From Trinickia sp. Y13 (lineage in GTDB: Bacteria; Pseudomonadota; Gammaproteobacteria; Burkholderiales; Burkholderiaceae): a stretch of 64,000 nt of DNA. The notes below the pieces were generated by a model that saw only the letters and a list, made by a program, of their open reading frames with translations, made no database searches and had not been told where the DNA came from. The stretch spans positions 1 to 64,000 of the forward strand of contig NZ_JAKWFK010000005.1 in assembly GCF_029522115.1 (NCBI RefSeq), written 5' to 3'. The position numbers were made by a program, and so were the translations under genes. Shown in pieces: positions 62,077 through 64,000 of this stretch (the stretch's first letter is position 1; the number at the start of each line of letters is the position of its first letter).

Positions 62077-62141
62077 TTAACATGAATTTAACGTGATGTT
62101 TCTTGGCTATTAAGCACCGGAAACGCATTTGTTTCTATAGT
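62077..62141 (+). promoter_or_regulatory. TTAA-type promoter 4 (GNAT gene)
   Basis: TTAA half-sites start at 62077, 62088 and 62110, and TATAGT starts at 62136, again with steps of 11, 22 and 26 bp. From 62108 to 62146 it aligns without gaps to promoter 1 (52659-52697), with 30 of 39 positions identical by my count. The GNAT start codon is 82 bp downstream of TATAGT. Confidence 0.75.
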
Positions 62142-62222
62142 TCCTCGCATGAACTGGGGGGATGCGGTGGGCGCGCCGCGGGCGCGGGAAGATTGGCGCG
62201 CAACGTTTGGAAGGATCGCTTG

Positions 62223-63125
62223 ATGAAAGAGGCGTGCGTTTTGAACATTCCGCCATCGAAGACGGATCTCGGGTATCGAGCGTTTACCCTGCCCGACATC
62301 GCTGCGGCTCATGGCCTATCCAAGGCGCTTGGCTGGCCGTACCGTCTGGAAGACTGGCAGTTTTCCGCCGAGACGGCGACAGGGTTCGTCGCCGAGGAAA
62401 ACGGCGTCGTCATTGGTACCGCGCTGTATTGGAGGTTCGGCGCCGACCGAGCCTCTCTCGGTCACGTCATCGTGTCATCCGAGCACCAAGGCCGAGGGAT
62501 CGGCCGCACGTTGATGGAGGCCGTTCTGGAAGCGTTGGGGCCACGTATCACATTCCTCCATGCAACCCCGGCCGGCCAACCGCTCTATGAAAAGTTGGGT
62601 TTCAGCGTGTGCGGATCGTTGGGACAGTATCAAGGACACGTCGACAAGCCCCTCTCTGTCGCACTGCTCGACGGCGAGCAACTGCGTCCGGGCACTGCTA
62701 TGGACTTCCCTCGTCTTATCGAACTGGTCCGCCGCGCTTCCGGCTTGGAGCGTGATGCGTTGTTATCCGCATTGCTCGAGTGCGGCGAAAGCGTCGTGCT
62801 TGAACGCAATGGCGAGATCGTCGGGTGCTCGGTGCTGCGGCGCTTTGGCCGCGGCTATGTGATCGGGCCCGTGGTCGCGATTCGTTCGCGCGACGATGCC
62901 CGTGCAAGGGCGTTGATCGGCTATTGGCTGACCCGACGGGAGGGCGACTTCGTTCGCATCGATGTCCCCGTGGGGACAAGCTTGACTGATTGGCTAGGCA
63001 GTCAGGGATTGAAGTGCGTAGACGTCTGCTCGAAGATGGTTCGCAACGCGCCTGCTGCGACGCACAGGGGTGTGCCCGATCCGCTCTGCAGACTGTACAG
63101 CCTCATCAGTCAGGCCATGTTGTAG
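62223..63125 (+). CDS. GNAT-family acetyltransferase
   Basis: A 300-residue protein with an N-terminal GNAT domain. The acetyl-CoA motif A is 'LGHVIVSSEHQGRGIGRTLMEAVLEAL' (about residues 79-105: QGRGIG), followed by 'TPAGQPLYEKLGFSVCG'. A C-terminal domain ('RNGEIVGCSVLRRFGRGYVIGPVVA') resembles a second, degenerate GNAT fold, as in YjdJ/Acetyltransf_18 proteins. It may acetylate an amine or amino acid. AAGGA lies upstream of the ATG. The gene is read from TTAA-type promoter 4. Confidence 0.83.
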   Translation: MKEACVLNIPPSKTDLGYRAFTLPDIAAAHGLSKALGWPYRLEDWQFSAETATGFVAEENGVVIGTALYWRFGADRASLGHVIVSSEHQGRGIGRTLMEAVLEALGPRITFLHATPAGQPLYEKLGFSVCGSLGQYQGHVDKPLSVALLDGEQLRPGTAMDFPRLIELVRRASGLERDALLSALLECGESVVLERNGEIVGCSVLRRFGRGYVIGPVVAIRSRDDARARALIGYWLTRREGDFVRIDVPVGTSLTDWLGSQGLKCVDVCSKMVRNAPAATHRGVPDPLCRLYSLISQAML

Positions 63126-63494
63126 GCGGCGGCACGGGCGCCGTGGCGTGAATGGCGAGGCCAAAGCGCAGGAGCGATGCCGGGGCAGCGCAGGCAGCCC
63201 GCTGCCGGCTGCGATACGGGCCCGGCGCAATGGCCGATTCGAGCACGGGCCACGAACAGCATTTTCTTCTGTGCGGGGTGCGGCAAACAGTGACACAAGC
63301 CGACGGGTTGCCACTACGATCTAGCACTCAGCAAGCTGAGTCCGGCGATCGGGCTCCGTACGGCATCCGAGAATCACGCCTCCGGTGAGCTTCGCCCGCG
63401 GGCAGTCCCTGTCTGCGGGCACTTTTTTGGCGCGCCGCGCGGCGGATGCACCCTCGCGAATACAAGATCAATCACAAGAACCACAGACCATACG
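63126..63494. other. Intergenic region before the chemoreceptor gene
   Basis: No supported gene. It contains the hairpin terminator at 63394-63428. The remaining sequence gives only shadow frames on both strands. Confidence 0.4.
63394..63428 (+). terminator. Rho-independent terminator
   Basis: GCCCGC (63394-63399) pairs with GCGGGC (63415-63420), and TTTTTT follows at 63423-63428. It lies 269 bp after the GNAT stop and about 66 bp before the chemoreceptor start. Confidence 0.6.
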
Positions 63495-64000
63495 ATGCTA
63501 TCGTCCCTTCGCGCACGCGTCGTGCTTGCCTGCGTTGCCCTCGTCGTATTCTCCGTCGTTGCCAGCACGGCAACCGACTATTCGATTGCGAAGTCGAGCA
63601 TGGAGGCTGCGATCGAACATGAGTTGACCTCGTCCGCCAACGATCATGCAGCGGTCATCAGCGAGTGGATTGCGGGCAAGACGCAGATGATTTCATCGCT
63701 GCAGGACGTCGTGCTCACGGCGGACCCTCTGCCGATGCTGCAGCAGATCGCCGTCGCAGGGGGATTTTTCGACGTCGGCGTCGGCTACCCGAACAAGACG
63801 GCGAAATTCAACGACTGGCCAAACCCGCCTGCGAGCTACGATCCCACTAGCCGCCCCTGGTATCAAGCCGCGGTGCAATCGGGCAAACCCGTTGCGATTC
63901 CGTACGTGAGCACGAGCGGGGCGCTGCTGGTTGGCCTGGGCATTCCGGTGATCCGTGATGGTGTGGTGAAGGCCGTGCTCGATGGCAACATCCCGCTCGA
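63495..64000 (+). CDS. Methyl-accepting chemotaxis protein, N-terminal part (partial)
   Basis: The first 168 codons of a chemoreceptor running off the right edge. A membrane anchor ('RVVLACVALVVFSVVAST', about residues 8-25) leads into a dCache-type sensor domain with 'DPTSRPWYQAAVQSGKPVAIPYV', the RxWY-like motif that contacts amino-acid-type ligands in many dCache sensors. The signalling domain is outside the window. Its closeness to the amine/amino-acid genes makes an amino-acid or amine ligand plausible but unproven. Confidence 0.82.
   Translation, partial: MLSSLRARVVLACVALVVFSVVASTATDYSIAKSSMEAAIEHELTSSANDHAAVISEWIAGKTQMISSLQDVVLTADPLPMLQQIAVAGGFFDVGVGYPNKTAKFNDWPNPPASYDPTSRPWYQAAVQSGKPVAIPYVSTSGALLVGLGIPVIRDGVVKAVLDGNIPL

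Noticed and set aside
1-64000. CRISPR arrays, tRNA/rRNA genes or a prophage
   Set aside because: No regularly spaced repeats, cloverleaf genes or phage structural genes were noticed in reading the window.

Overview
The window is GC-rich DNA with dense, overlapping genes and many LysR, AraC and LacI regulators next to short catabolic operons. It carries an rbsBAC-lacI-rbsK-rbsD ribose operon, several Phenol_MetA_deg-type outer-membrane proteins and a CTGT-N8-ACAG LexA box. This fits a Burkholderiaceae member (Burkholderia/Paraburkholderia/Trinickia-like), probably from a secondary chromosome or another accessory, catabolism-rich part of the genome. The organism is inferred; no rRNA or tRNA is present to confirm it.

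Region 1 (1-4.0 kb) is a defence and conflict scrapyard. It holds the tail of a probable transposase, an AbiE system whose toxin has lost its 3' end but whose antitoxin and operator are intact, a truncated HigA-type antitoxin, and a Tox-REase-5 nuclease toxin coupled to an Imm52 immunity gene and a small unknown gene. A second Imm52 3' fragment lies 30 kb away at 32.75 kb. Region 2 (4.07-10.25 kb) is a complete ribose uptake and phosphorylation operon with three identical LacI-type operators. A decayed dbpA-like RNA helicase follows (10.25-11.4 kb).

Region 3 (11.5-26.6 kb) has a three-gene minus-strand block (aldehyde dehydrogenase, DHDPS-family aldolase, ornithine-cyclodeaminase family), two overlapping LysR genes, and a ten-gene plus-strand operon. 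The operon encodes an outer-membrane channel, a C-C hydrolase, an extradiol-type dioxygenase, a Rieske ferredoxin, a flavin hydroxylase, an MFS carrier, a cyclase-family hydrolase, a cupin, a fumarylacetoacetate-hydrolase-family enzyme and an NAD dehydrogenase. Its logic is that of an aromatic-ring degradation pathway, possibly for an acylated aromatic; I cannot name the substrate. Region 4 (26.8-31.6 kb) is a fatty or aromatic acid activation/beta-oxidation module with an AraC regulator. Region 5 (31.7-38.4 kb) has two outer-membrane proteins and a GMC oxidoreductase/aldehyde dehydrogenase/AraC alcohol-oxidation cluster. Region 6 (38.9-48.5 kb) has an SDR-trehalase pair, a glycine-zipper protein, a LexA box, a SWIM zinc-finger protein, an LprI-like protein and an MmyB-type regulator beside a divergent SDR. 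Region 7 (48.5-52.6 kb) has LysR genes, a ModA-like binding protein and an MHS-type carrier.

Region 8 (51.7-63.1 kb) holds the most interesting signal. Four separate promoters share one strict geometry: a TTAA-N7-TTAACG dyad, a third TTAA 22 bp after the second half-site, and a -10 hexamer (TATAGT or CATAAT) 26 bp after that. They precede a RidA/FAD-oxidase/aldehyde-dehydrogenase(/M20 hydrolase) unit, a cupin/FAD-oxidase unit, a DSD1-family PLP enzyme and a double-GNAT protein. The dyad sits about -65 and the third half-site near -35 relative to the predicted start, the classic LysR-type layout. The LysR gene at 51708-52628 abuts one dyad. I infer an uncharacterised LysR regulon for amine or (D-)amino-acid breakdown. 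The window ends inside a methyl-accepting chemotaxis protein gene.
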